Below, one piece after another: positions 1 through 5,396 of a stretch of DNA of 5,396 bases. The stretch comes from Rickettsiales bacterium. GTDB taxonomy: Bacteria > Pseudomonadota > Alphaproteobacteria > Rickettsiales > CANDYO01. The DNA lies in the NCBI GenBank assembly GCA_947424995.1, contig CANDYO010000136.1, forward strand, positions 1 through 5,396. Reading direction: 5' to 3'. Positions within the stretch are counted from its first letter, which is position 1. Every line of letters starts with the position of its first letter. Under the pieces are notes generated by a model. That model ran no database searches, was not told where the DNA came from, and worked only from the letters and a program-made list of their open reading frames with translations. The position numbers and the translations under genes are program-made.

Positions 1-114
1 CATATCGTCTTCGCGATGCTCTTCAGCAGTTTGAGGATGATAATCATGAGTAACGTCTCCACTGCAAGCTGAAAGTAACCATAATAAAGCGATCGCACTT
101 AATATTCGTAGCAT
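1..114 (-). CDS. Small predicted lipoprotein, N-terminal part only
   Basis: The frame opens with ATG at 114-112 and stays open to the window edge, giving the first 38 residues; the C-terminus lies outside. Residues 1-17 form a lipoprotein signal peptide: Arg at position 3, a hydrophobic core (ILSAIALLWLL) and a lipobox L14-S15-A16-C17. Cleavage before Cys17 and lipid attachment would anchor the mature protein. Ser18 at +2 is not Asp, so the Lol rule, if it applies here, favours the outer membrane. The visible mature part is hydrophilic, rich in His, Asp and Glu (three His within about 16 residues), with no recognised domain. A good Shine-Dalgarno GGAGA at 125-121 lies 6 bases before the ATG, supporting this start. 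The gene begins 13 bases after the greA stop with no terminator between, so it is probably the fourth gene of the carAB-greA operon. Function unknown; the lipoprotein call is firm, the family is not. Confidence 0.8.
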   Translation of the reverse strand, partial: MLRILSAIALLWLLSACSGDVTHDYHPQTAEEHREDDM

Positions 115-120
115 TTTAAT

Positions 121-125
121 TCTCC
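121..125 (-). promoter_or_regulatory. Ribosome binding site of the lipoprotein gene
   Basis: The minus strand reads GGAGA, 6 bases before the ATG at 114-112. It lies within the 13-base gap after the greA stop codon. Since the rest of the gene is outside the window, this site is the main support for the chosen start. Confidence 0.7.
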
Positions 126-127
126 GA

Positions 128-613
128 TTAATTGTTAAAGTCAATATATTGTACTTTTACTATTTCGTAGCTTCTTATTCCTCTAGGTGTAACTACATCT
201 ACTGATTCACCTTCAATCTTTCCAATTAACGCTTTAGCAATTGGTGATGAAAGAGAGAGCAACCCTTTACTTATATCAGCTTCATAGTCTCCTACTATTG
301 TATAGGTGAAATTTTCTTCGGTATCTTCGTCAATCAACTGAACTGTAGCGCCAAATTTCACAGTAGATCCAGATAACTTAGTAGTATCGATAATTTCAGC
401 GCGAGCGCTTTTATCTTCTAGATCAAGGATTCTTCCTTCGATAAAACCTTGTTTCTCACGAGCAGCATGATATTCAGCATTTTCTGATAAGTCACCCAGC
501 TCTCTTGCTTCAGCAATGGCTTGAATAACTTGTGGTCTTTCCACGCTTTTTAAGATTTTTATTTCTTCTGTAAGGCTTGCATGTCCTTTTACTGTAATCG
601 GAAATCTTTCCAT
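128..613 (-). CDS. greA: Transcription elongation factor GreA
   Basis: GreA enters the secondary channel of RNA polymerase and stimulates the enzyme to cleave the 3' end of backtracked RNA, rescuing stalled complexes. The protein is 161 residues; E. coli GreA has 158. Residues 1 to about 75 are the N-terminal coiled-coil finger. Its tip carries the motif GDLSENAEY at 40-48, with the acidic Asp41 and Glu44 at exactly the positions used in E. coli GreA to coordinate the catalytic Mg2+. From about residue 80 to the end is the FKBP-like C-terminal domain that docks on polymerase, including the family segment SSPIAKALIGK at 122-132. The start at 613 is supported by a Shine-Dalgarno AGAGGG at 624-619, 5 bases before the ATG. 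The gene follows carB by 20 bases with no terminator and is probably cotranscribed with it. No truncation or odd residue seen. Confidence 0.97.
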   Translation of the reverse strand: MERFPITVKGHASLTEEIKILKSVERPQVIQAIAEARELGDLSENAEYHAAREKQGFIEGRILDLEDKSARAEIIDTTKLSGSTVKFGATVQLIDEDTEENFTYTIVGDYEADISKGLLSLSSPIAKALIGKIEGESVDVVTPRGIRSYEIVKVQYIDFNN

Positions 614-633
614 TTCATCCCTCTTTTAATATT

Positions 634-3600
634 TTATTTAAATTTATATTCTTGCAACGAACGAACTGAAAGCTCCGAAATATTCCGTACTTTCTGAATA
701 GATCTCACTAAAGCTTGCGCTCCAGATACAGTAGTAATACAAGTAATTTTATTCATTAATGCAGTTCTTCTAATACTATAGCTATCAACAATAGATTGTT
801 TTCCTTCAGTAGTATTGATAATTAAGTTTATCAGATTATTTTTAATCATGTCAACAATATGTGGTTCTCCTTCAAGAACCTTATTCACTACTTCAATATT
901 ATTAACACCAGCTTCTTTTAAAAATTTTGTTGTTCCTTTGGTTGAAAAGATTTTAAAACCAAGAGCTAGAAGATCTTTTGCTAAGCCAGGTGCATGTTTT
1001 TTATCAGAATCTCTTACTGAAAGAAAAACAGTACCAGAGAATGGCAATCCAGTTCCACTAGCAATCTGTGATTTAGCAAATGCATCTTCAAAATTATCAG
1101 CGATTCCCATTGCTTCACCGGTAGATTTCATTTCAGGTCCTAAAATTATATCTACTCCAGGAAATCTAGCAAAAGGAAATACAGCTTCTTTAACTGCTAC
1201 ATGGTCTCCAGTAAAAGAATACCTAGTTTGCTCATGTAAATTAAAGTCTTTTAAAGTTTTACCTAACATTACTTGAGCCGCAATTTTAGCGACTGGAATG
1301 CCAGTAGTTTTAGCTACGAAAGGCACCGTTCTGCTAGAACGAGGATTTGCTTCTAATACATAAATTTTATTATCTTGAATGGCAAACTGAATATTAATTA
1401 TTCCAATTACATTAAGTGCTAAAGCAATCGCTTTAGTTTGATTGTAAACTTGCTGAATTAAGTCATCATTTAAGGAGTATGGCGGAAGTACGCAAGCTGA
1501 ATCGCCAGAATGAACTCCAGCTTCTTGAATATGTTGCATAATCCCTGCGACATAAACAGACTGACCATCGCAAATTGCATCAACATCAACTTCAATAGCA
1601 TCATTTAAGAATGAATCAATTAGGATAGGACCATTATCAAAAAAGTTACGATTTTTATGCACATATTCTTCAAGTGATTTTTTATCAAAAATAATTTCCA
1701 TAGCTCTTCCACCTAGCACATAAGAAGGGCGAGCTAGAATAGGATAGCCTATATTTTCTGCTTTGCTGTAAATTTCTATTTCGTTGTAGCAAAGAGCGCC
1801 GTCTGGTTGAGCAATCTTAAGCTTATTGAGTAGTTGATGAAAACGATCTCTATCTTCAGCTAGATCGATAGTGTCTACAGAAGTTCCTAGAATTTTTACT
1901 CCTTCTTGAAGTAGTAAATTAGCTATTTTAAGCGGAGTTTGACCACCGAATTGAACCAATACTCCTAGTAAATTACCCTTTTGTTGTTCTTTATGGACAA
2001 TTTCAATTACGTCTTCAACTGTAATTGGTTCAAAGTATAGTCTATCTGCGGTGTCGTAGTCAGTTGAAACTGTTTCAGGATTACAATTAATCATAATGGT
2101 TTCATAGCCAGCTTCCTTTAAGGCATATACCGCGTGTACGCAAGCATAATCAAACTCAATTCCCTGTCCGATCCGATTAGGACCAGATCCCAAAATAATA
2201 ACTTTTTGTTTATCAGAAACATTTGCTTCGCATTCACCAGGATTAAACTCGTTACCTTCGTAACAAGAGTACATATAGCTAGTTACTGAATTAAATTCAG
2301 CAGCACAGGTGTCTATTTGTTTATAAACAGGTCTAACTCCCGCTAAATGACGTAAGCGACGAATTTCAGGAGCCTTACTACCAGTTAGTTCAGCGATTCT
2401 TAAGTCTGAGAAGCCTAACTTTTTAAGGTGAAGCCATTCTGCTTTAGTTTGAGGGATGCCTTGTTTTCTAACCTTATCTTCAGTATCAATAATAATTTTA
2501 AGCTGCTCAAGAAACCAAGGATCGTATGAAGTAATCTGATGTAATTCCTCAAGAGAAAACCCTTTTCTTAAAGCTTCTGCAATTAAAAATAAGCGCTCAG
2601 GTGAAAGAATTTTTAATTGTTCGATAAGTTGTTCTTTGGTAACAAATTTAGTAATCATTTCCTTTAAGCCACTAGTTCCAGCTTCCATTGAGCGTAAAGC
2701 TTTTTGTAGTGATTCAGCGAAGCAACGACCTATCGCCATTACTTCTCCCACTGATTTCATAGAGCTCGATAGCTCAACTTTAGTTCCAACGAATTTTTCG
2801 AAAGTAAAGCGTGGAATTTTGGTAACAATATAGTCGATTGTAGGCTCAAATGATGCAGGAGTAGTTTTAGTGCAATCATTCAAGACTTCATTCAAGGTGT
2901 AGCCAACTGCAAGTTTTGCAGCGACTTTAGCAATTGGAAAGCCTGTGGCCTTTGATGCAAGCGCAGATGATCTAGACACCCTAGGATTCATCTCTACGAT
3001 TAGCATTCTGCCTGTTTTAGGGTCAAGAGCAAATTGCACATTTGATCCGCCTGTATCCACTCCAATTTCTCGTAAGATACTAACAGCAGCATTACGCATA
3101 ATTTGATATTCTTTATCGGTAAGCGTTAAAGCTGGAGCTACTGTAATGCTATCGCCTGTATGCACGCCCATAGGATCAATGTTTTCAATTGAGCAAACAA
3201 TAATACAATTATCGGCTTGGTCGCGAATTACCTCTAGTTCAAATTCTTTCCAACCGATTACTGATTCATCAATTAATACTTCATGAGTAGGTGATGTATC
3301 CAAGCCATAACTAACAATATTAATATATTCTTCTTTGGTATAAGCGATACCGCCGCCGGCGCCGCCTAAAGTGAATGATGGTCTAATAATTGCGGGCAGC
3401 CCAACATAATCTAAAGATTCGAGAGCTTGTTCGACGCTACTAACAACTACATTACGAGGACATTCTAAACCAATTTTTGCCATCGCTTCTTTGAATAACT
3501 GACGATCTTCTGCTTTTTTAATCGATGGAATTTTTGCGCCAATTAGTTTAACATTATAACGGTCTAAAACTCCATGTTCAGCGAGTCCTATTGCACAATT

Positions 3601-3888
3601 AAGAGCAGTCTGTCCGCCTACGGTTGCCAAAATAGCATCTGGCCTTTCTTTAGCAATAATTTTTTCAACGAATTCAACTGTAATTGGTTCAATATAAGTG
3701 GCGTCAGCAACATCAGGATCGGTCATAATCGTAGCGGGATTAGAGTTGACTAAAATCACTCGATAGCCTTCTTCTCTTAAGGCTTTACATGCTTGAGTCC
3801 CAGAATAATCAAACTCACAAGCTTGCCCTATCACAATAGGACCTGCTCCAATCACTAAAATGGAAGATAAATCAGTATTTTTTGGCAT
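634..3888 (-). CDS. carB: Carbamoyl-phosphate synthase large (ammonia) subunit CarB
   Basis: CarB makes carbamoyl phosphate from bicarbonate, two ATP and ammonia channelled from CarA. It has 1084 residues; E. coli CarB has 1073. By homology the domains are: carboxyphosphate ATP-grasp half (1 to about 400), oligomerisation domain (about 401-555), carbamate-phosphorylating ATP-grasp half (about 560-940), and MGS-like allosteric domain (about 945-1084). First-half active-site residues match E. coli numbering: Arg129, Arg169, Glu215, His243, Glu299, Asn301. Second-half equivalents are shifted by five: Arg680, Arg720, Glu766, His793, Gln834, Glu846, Asn848. The shift comes from a slightly longer linker near 540-556. 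Residues matching the E. coli UMP pocket are present (Lys963, Thr983, Thr986, Lys1003, Asn1025, Thr1026, Thr1027), so UMP feedback inhibition is expected (inference). The start MPKNTD is the usual family start. The ATG lies 9 bases after the carA stop behind a weak purine-rich site (AAAGATGAAAT), suggesting translational coupling. Confidence 0.99.
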   Translation of the reverse strand: MPKNTDLSSILVIGAGPIVIGQACEFDYSGTQACKALREEGYRVILVNSNPATIMTDPDVADATYIEPITVEFVEKIIAKERPDAILATVGGQTALNCAIGLAEHGVLDRYNVKLIGAKIPSIKKAEDRQLFKEAMAKIGLECPRNVVVSSVEQALESLDYVGLPAIIRPSFTLGGAGGGIAYTKEEYINIVSYGLDTSPTHEVLIDESVIGWKEFELEVIRDQADNCIIVCSIENIDPMGVHTGDSITVAPALTLTDKEYQIMRNAAVSILREIGVDTGGSNVQFALDPKTGRMLIVEMNPRVSRSSALASKATGFPIAKVAAKLAVGYTLNEVLNDCTKTTPASFEPTIDYIVTKIPRFTFEKFVGTKVELSSSMKSVGEVMAIGRCFAESLQKALRSMEAGTSGLKEMITKFVTKEQLIEQLKILSPERLFLIAEALRKGFSLEELHQITSYDPWFLEQLKIIIDTEDKVRKQGIPQTKAEWLHLKKLGFSDLRIAELTGSKAPEIRRLRHLAGVRPVYKQIDTCAAEFNSVTSYMYSCYEGNEFNPGECEANVSDKQKVIILGSGPNRIGQGIEFDYACVHAVYALKEAGYETIMINCNPETVSTDYDTADRLYFEPITVEDVIEIVHKEQQKGNLLGVLVQFGGQTPLKIANLLLQEGVKILGTSVDTIDLAEDRDRFHQLLNKLKIAQPDGALCYNEIEIYSKAENIGYPILARPSYVLGGRAMEIIFDKKSLEEYVHKNRNFFDNGPILIDSFLNDAIEVDVDAICDGQSVYVAGIMQHIQEAGVHSGDSACVLPPYSLNDDLIQQVYNQTKAIALALNVIGIINIQFAIQDNKIYVLEANPRSSRTVPFVAKTTGIPVAKIAAQVMLGKTLKDFNLHEQTRYSFTGDHVAVKEAVFPFARFPGVDIILGPEMKSTGEAMGIADNFEDAFAKSQIASGTGLPFSGTVFLSVRDSDKKHAPGLAKDLLALGFKIFSTKGTTKFLKEAGVNNIEVVNKVLEGEPHIVDMIKNNLINLIINTTEGKQSIVDSYSIRRTALMNKITCITTVSGAQALVRSIQKVRNISELSVRSLQEYKFK
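2014..2033 (-). repeat. 20-base exact repeat in carB, copy in second half
   Basis: Twenty bases identical to 3673-3692, at the matching place in the second ATP-grasp half (Glu-Pro-Ile-Thr-Val-Glu, residues 620-625). The two halves of CarB arose from an ancient duplication, but here the six codons are also identical. Confidence 0.8.
3673..3692 (-). repeat. 20-base exact repeat in carB, copy in first half
   Basis: Partner of the repeat at 2014-2033, encoding Glu-Pro-Ile-Thr-Val-Glu at residues 67-72. The copies are 1659 bases apart, a multiple of three, so recombination between them would remove exactly one CarB half in frame. Confidence 0.8.
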
Positions 3889-3897
3889 ATTTCATCT

Positions 3898-5064
3898 TTA
3901 TTTAAGGTTTTTATGAGCTATGGCTAAATCAATAAATTTGTCGAATAAATAACTACTATCCTGTGGTCCAGGTGAAGATTCAGGATGATATTGCACTGAA
4001 AATACAGGCTTGTTTTTCAGAGCTATACCTTCTATCGAATTATCGAATAAAGATCGGTGAGTTACATAAGCAAAGTCAGGTAAAGTTGCCTCATCGATAG
4101 CATAGCCATGATTTTGGCTAGTTATTTCTACTTTGCCATTTTCTAAATTCAAGACCGGGTGGTTAGCGCCTCGGTGTCCTTGTAGCATTTTATTAGTCTT
4201 AGCGCCGATCGCCCAAGCGAGTAGTTGATGTCCTAAGCATATACCAAATAGCGGTATATTGCTCTTGATAATTTCTTGTAATAACGGAGCGGCATGAGCG
4301 GCTGTAATTTCTGGATCACCAGGGCCGTTAGATAAGAACACTCCATTAGGTTTATGCTCTATAATTTCAGCAAAGCTGCTAGTTGCTGGCATCACTATAA
4401 TATCACCAGATCTAGAATAAAGACAACGAAAAATATTATCTTTAGCACCATAATCAATTGCAACAATTTTGCATCTTTCTTGTGGTTTATGTTGATGATT
4501 AGGCCATTCATTTCTTTGGTAAGGATAACTACTTGCGCAACTTACTTTAACGGCTAAATCATCTTCATCGTATTTAGGGGAAGCTTTAAGCTGTTCAAAT
4601 AATTGGTCATAATTTAATTTAGTTAGGTTATCTGCATGGGCTATCAAAACATTTTGAGCGCCGCTATCCCGAATTCTTCGAGTAATAGCTCTAGTGTCAA
4701 CGCCAGTAATGGCTGGAATATTATATTTGGTTAGCCAGTCAGATAAATTATATTGAGCTCGGTGATTAGATTCTGAAGTGATTTGATTGCGCAAAATAAC
4801 TGCTTTGGCAACCGGTGCTTTGGATTCGTAATCGTCAACATTACAGCCAACATTTCCTATGTGAGGAAAAGTAAAGTTAATAATTTGATTGCAATAAGAA
4901 GGATCGGTAATAATTTCTTGATAACCGGTCATTGAAGTATTAAAACATATTTCACCAATAGCAATATTTTTAGCTCCAGCCCCTTGACCGAAATAGACAT
5001 CTCCATTGCTAAAAATTAAAACCGCATTTAAATCTTTAGGTAATTTGGAGAAATCTTTGAGCAT
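3898..5064 (-). CDS. carA: Carbamoyl-phosphate synthase small (glutaminase) subunit CarA
   Basis: CarA hydrolyses glutamine and passes ammonia to CarB. With the start used here it has 388 residues; E. coli CarA has 382. The N-terminal CPSase small-chain domain contains FNTSMTGYQEIITDPSY (about 41-57) and GVDTR (about 121-125). The C-terminal half is a class I glutamine amidotransferase with FLSNGPGDP (about 243-251), nucleophile Cys276 in GICLGHQ, GHRGANHPV (about 296-304), and His360 and Glu362 in YHPE, completing the catalytic triad. The frame is open to an ATG at 5109, giving 403 residues. I prefer 5064 (MLKDFSKL): it gives the family length, the extra residues do not resemble CarA, the 5109 ATG has no Shine-Dalgarno, and it sits in a terminator-like hairpin. 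An ATG at 5073 is a third option. The site before 5064 is weak (AAGATGA). First gene of the likely operon, driven by the promoter at 5158-5186. Confidence 0.97.
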   Translation of the reverse strand: MLKDFSKLPKDLNAVLIFSNGDVYFGQGAGAKNIAIGEICFNTSMTGYQEIITDPSYCNQIINFTFPHIGNVGCNVDDYESKAPVAKAVILRNQITSESNHRAQYNLSDWLTKYNIPAITGVDTRAITRRIRDSGAQNVLIAHADNLTKLNYDQLFEQLKASPKYDEDDLAVKVSCASSYPYQRNEWPNHQHKPQERCKIVAIDYGAKDNIFRCLYSRSGDIIVMPATSSFAEIIEHKPNGVFLSNGPGDPEITAAHAAPLLQEIIKSNIPLFGICLGHQLLAWAIGAKTNKMLQGHRGANHPVLNLENGKVEITSQNHGYAIDEATLPDFAYVTHRSLFDNSIEGIALKNKPVFSVQYHPESSPGPQDSSYLFDKFIDLAIAHKNLK

Positions 5065-5088
5065 AAAAATCATCTTAAAATTGGGTAC

Positions 5089-5119
5089 AAAAAAATCCTG
5101 GATGAGCATCGCAGGACTT
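5089..5119 (-). terminator. Intrinsic terminator-like hairpin (possible attenuator) before carA
   Basis: Read on the minus strand, AAGTCCTG (5119-5112) pairs with CAGGATTT (5100-5093) through eight pairs including one G-U. After a bulged C at 5111, GAT (5110-5108) pairs with ATC (5103-5101) around a GCTC loop. A run of seven T (5095-5089), partly paired into the lower stem, follows. The structure fits an intrinsic terminator for leftward transcription. On the plus strand the G-U becomes an A-C mismatch and no U-run follows directly, so the leftward direction fits better. It lies about 30 bases after the predicted carA transcription start and 25 bases before the preferred start codon, a position suited to attenuation. 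I found no convincing mutually exclusive antiterminator. Structure was judged by eye. Confidence 0.55.
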
Positions 5120-5152
5120 AAAATTTTTTAGATATAAACAACAAAATTCTAA
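5118..5152 (-). other. AU-rich leader hairpin before the carA terminator-like stem
   Basis: In the predicted carA leader, TTAGAATTTT (5152-5143) can pair with AAAATTTTAA (5127-5118): ten pairs, one of them G-U, around a 15-base loop. It has almost no G-C pairs and would be weak. Its 3' end shares two bases (5119-5118) with the foot of the terminator-like stem, so the two could compete only slightly or stack. Function is unknown, and chance pairing in AT-rich sequence is quite possible. Confidence 0.25.
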
Positions 5153-5157
5153 CTCTG

Positions 5158-5186
5158 ATACTAGGTAAGTTGTTGATCAAAGTCAA
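5158..5186 (-). promoter_or_regulatory. Sigma70-type promoter for carA
   Basis: The minus strand shows a -35 box TTGACT (5186-5181, 5 of 6 consensus bases), a spacer of exactly 17 bases, and a -10 box TAGTAT (5163-5158, 4 of 6). Transcription would start near 5153-5150, leaving a leader of about 90 bases before the carA start at 5064. An 8-base palindrome, TTGATCAA (5173-5180), lies in the spacer next to the -35 box and could be an operator. Recognition is by consensus only. Confidence 0.6.
5162..5170 (-). repeat. Direct repeat ACTTACCTA, promoter-proximal copy
   Basis: The minus strand reads ACTTACCTA, running into the -10 box TAGTAT of the carA promoter. The same nine bases occur 69 bases upstream at 5239-5231, also running into a -10-like hexamer (TATAAT, 5232-5227). 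It may be a regulator site, a trace of a second promoter, or chance. Confidence 0.35.
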
Positions 5187-5230
5187 GAGATAAAAATTCT
5201 GAAATATAGTAGTATATAGAGCTTTTATTA

Positions 5231-5239
5231 TAGGTAAGT
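5231..5239 (-). repeat. Direct repeat ACTTACCTA, promoter-distal copy
   Basis: This is the second copy of the nine-base repeat. It overlaps a perfect -10 hexamer TATAAT (5232-5227), but no recognisable -35 box lies 16-18 bases upstream, so a second carA promoter here is only a weak possibility. Confidence 0.3.
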
Positions 5240-5260
5240 ATTAAATATCGATTATATTAT

Positions 5261-5278
5261 TTATTTTTTATTTTTTTT
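5261..5278 (-). promoter_or_regulatory. A-tract region upstream of the carA promoter
   Basis: The minus strand has an A8 run (5278-5271) and an A6 run (5269-5264) separated by one T, about 80-90 bases upstream of the -35 box. Such tracts are stiff and can bend DNA or bind nucleoid proteins. They are too far upstream to be a proximal UP element. No hairpin lies beside the run, so I do not call it a terminator on either strand. Confidence 0.25.
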
Positions 5279-5287
5279 AATCAAAGG

Positions 5288-5318
5288 TTGACGGGTTGGT
5301 TAATTAGTGTGTTAGAAT
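5288..5318 (+). promoter_or_regulatory. Possible divergent promoter, rightward
   Basis: TTGACG (5288-5293, 5 of 6) and TAGAAT (5313-5318, 5 of 6) are separated by 19 bases, longer than the usual 16-18. It would start transcription near 5325, ahead of the ATG at 5352. A perfect TATAAT at 5341-5346 also occurs but has no good -35 box and would start transcription almost on that ATG. The call is weak. Confidence 0.25.
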
Positions 5319-5351
5319 TTATTGATAGAAAAATAAAAGATATAATTAACT

Positions 5352-5396
5352 ATGAAAGAATATAATAGGAAAATTCTTGAGAATGCTAAATTATTT
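5352..5396 (+). CDS. Possible start of a divergent gene, 15 residues visible
   Basis: ATG at 5352 opens a plus-strand frame that stays open to the window edge (MKEYNRKILENAKLF). The composition, rich in Lys, Glu and Asn, is what a real N-terminus in an AT-rich genome could look like, but 15 codons prove nothing. There is no clear Shine-Dalgarno; AAAAGA lies about 13 bases upstream. A minus-strand frame is also open across this end (stop near 5314), so the segment could instead be the tail of a leftward gene or non-coding. No function can be assigned. Confidence 0.3.
   Translation, partial: MKEYNRKILENAKLF

Noticed and set aside
89..96. GCGATCGC octamer resembling the cyanobacterial HIP1 repeat
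   Set aside because: Only one exact copy in the window, within the lipoprotein signal peptide codons; gene content is alphaproteobacterial, so chance is the simplest explanation.
815..1276. Plus-strand open frame of 153 codons
   Set aside because: Lies wholly antisense within carB, has no family resemblance, and is explained as a shadow of the strongly conserved carB frame.
2636..2833. Plus-strand open frame of 65 codons
   Set aside because: Antisense inside carB at the conserved FEPTIDYIVTKIPRF region; shadow frame.
4354..4557. Plus-strand open frame of 67 codons
   Set aside because: Antisense inside carA; no ribosome site or recognisable protein features.
5089..5119. PyrR-binding leader or other known riboswitch before carA
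   Set aside because: The loop does not resemble the PyrR recognition hairpin as I know it, and the leader of about 30 bases before the stem is too short for a ligand-binding riboswitch.
5309..5365. Short plus-strand frame from GTG (about 18 residues)
   Set aside because: No Shine-Dalgarno, non-ATG start, very short, and overlaps the more plausible ATG at 5352 in another frame.
5312..5395. Minus-strand open frame at the right edge with a hydrophobic translation
   Set aside because: Could be the tail of a leftward gene, but about 27 codons of AT-rich sequence give Phe, Ile, Leu and Tyr by default, and no terminator follows.

Overview
The window is AT-rich (about two-thirds A+T by eye) and nearly filled by one leftward (minus-strand) gene block: carA, carB, greA, then the start of a small lipoprotein gene that runs off the left edge. 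The order carA-carB-greA is familiar in proteobacteria. The CarB sequence reads as alphaproteobacterial, for example in the linker before the second ATP-grasp half and in the region around GTSVDTIDLAEDRDRF. With the low GC this suggests an AT-rich alphaproteobacterium, possibly a host-associated lineage of the Rickettsiales/Holosporales type. That placement is inference and no species is claimed.

Layout in the direction of transcription, right to left. Bases 5396-5110 are non-coding apart from a possible divergent gene start on the plus strand at 5352. This stretch holds a good sigma70-type promoter for carA (-35 at 5186-5181, -10 at 5163-5158, 17-base spacer). It is followed by a short leader and a hairpin with a seven-U tail (5119-5089) that looks like an intrinsic terminator or attenuator. 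carA follows, most likely starting at 5064 rather than at the longer in-frame ATG at 5109, which lies inside the hairpin. carB starts 9 bases after carA, greA 20 bases after carB, and the lipoprotein 13 bases after greA. No terminator is visible between these genes, so a single operon is likely.

CarA (glutaminase subunit) and CarB (synthetase subunit) together make carbamoyl phosphate from glutamine, bicarbonate and two ATP, feeding pyrimidine and arginine synthesis. All catalytic residues checked are intact, and the UMP-binding pocket residues known from E. coli CarB are conserved. GreA rescues backtracked RNA polymerase. The lipoprotein is unrecognised.

The genes are ordinary housekeeping genes. 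The part most worth following up is the carA leader, where promoter and terminator-like hairpin suggest regulation by premature termination. I see no novel multi-gene system here.
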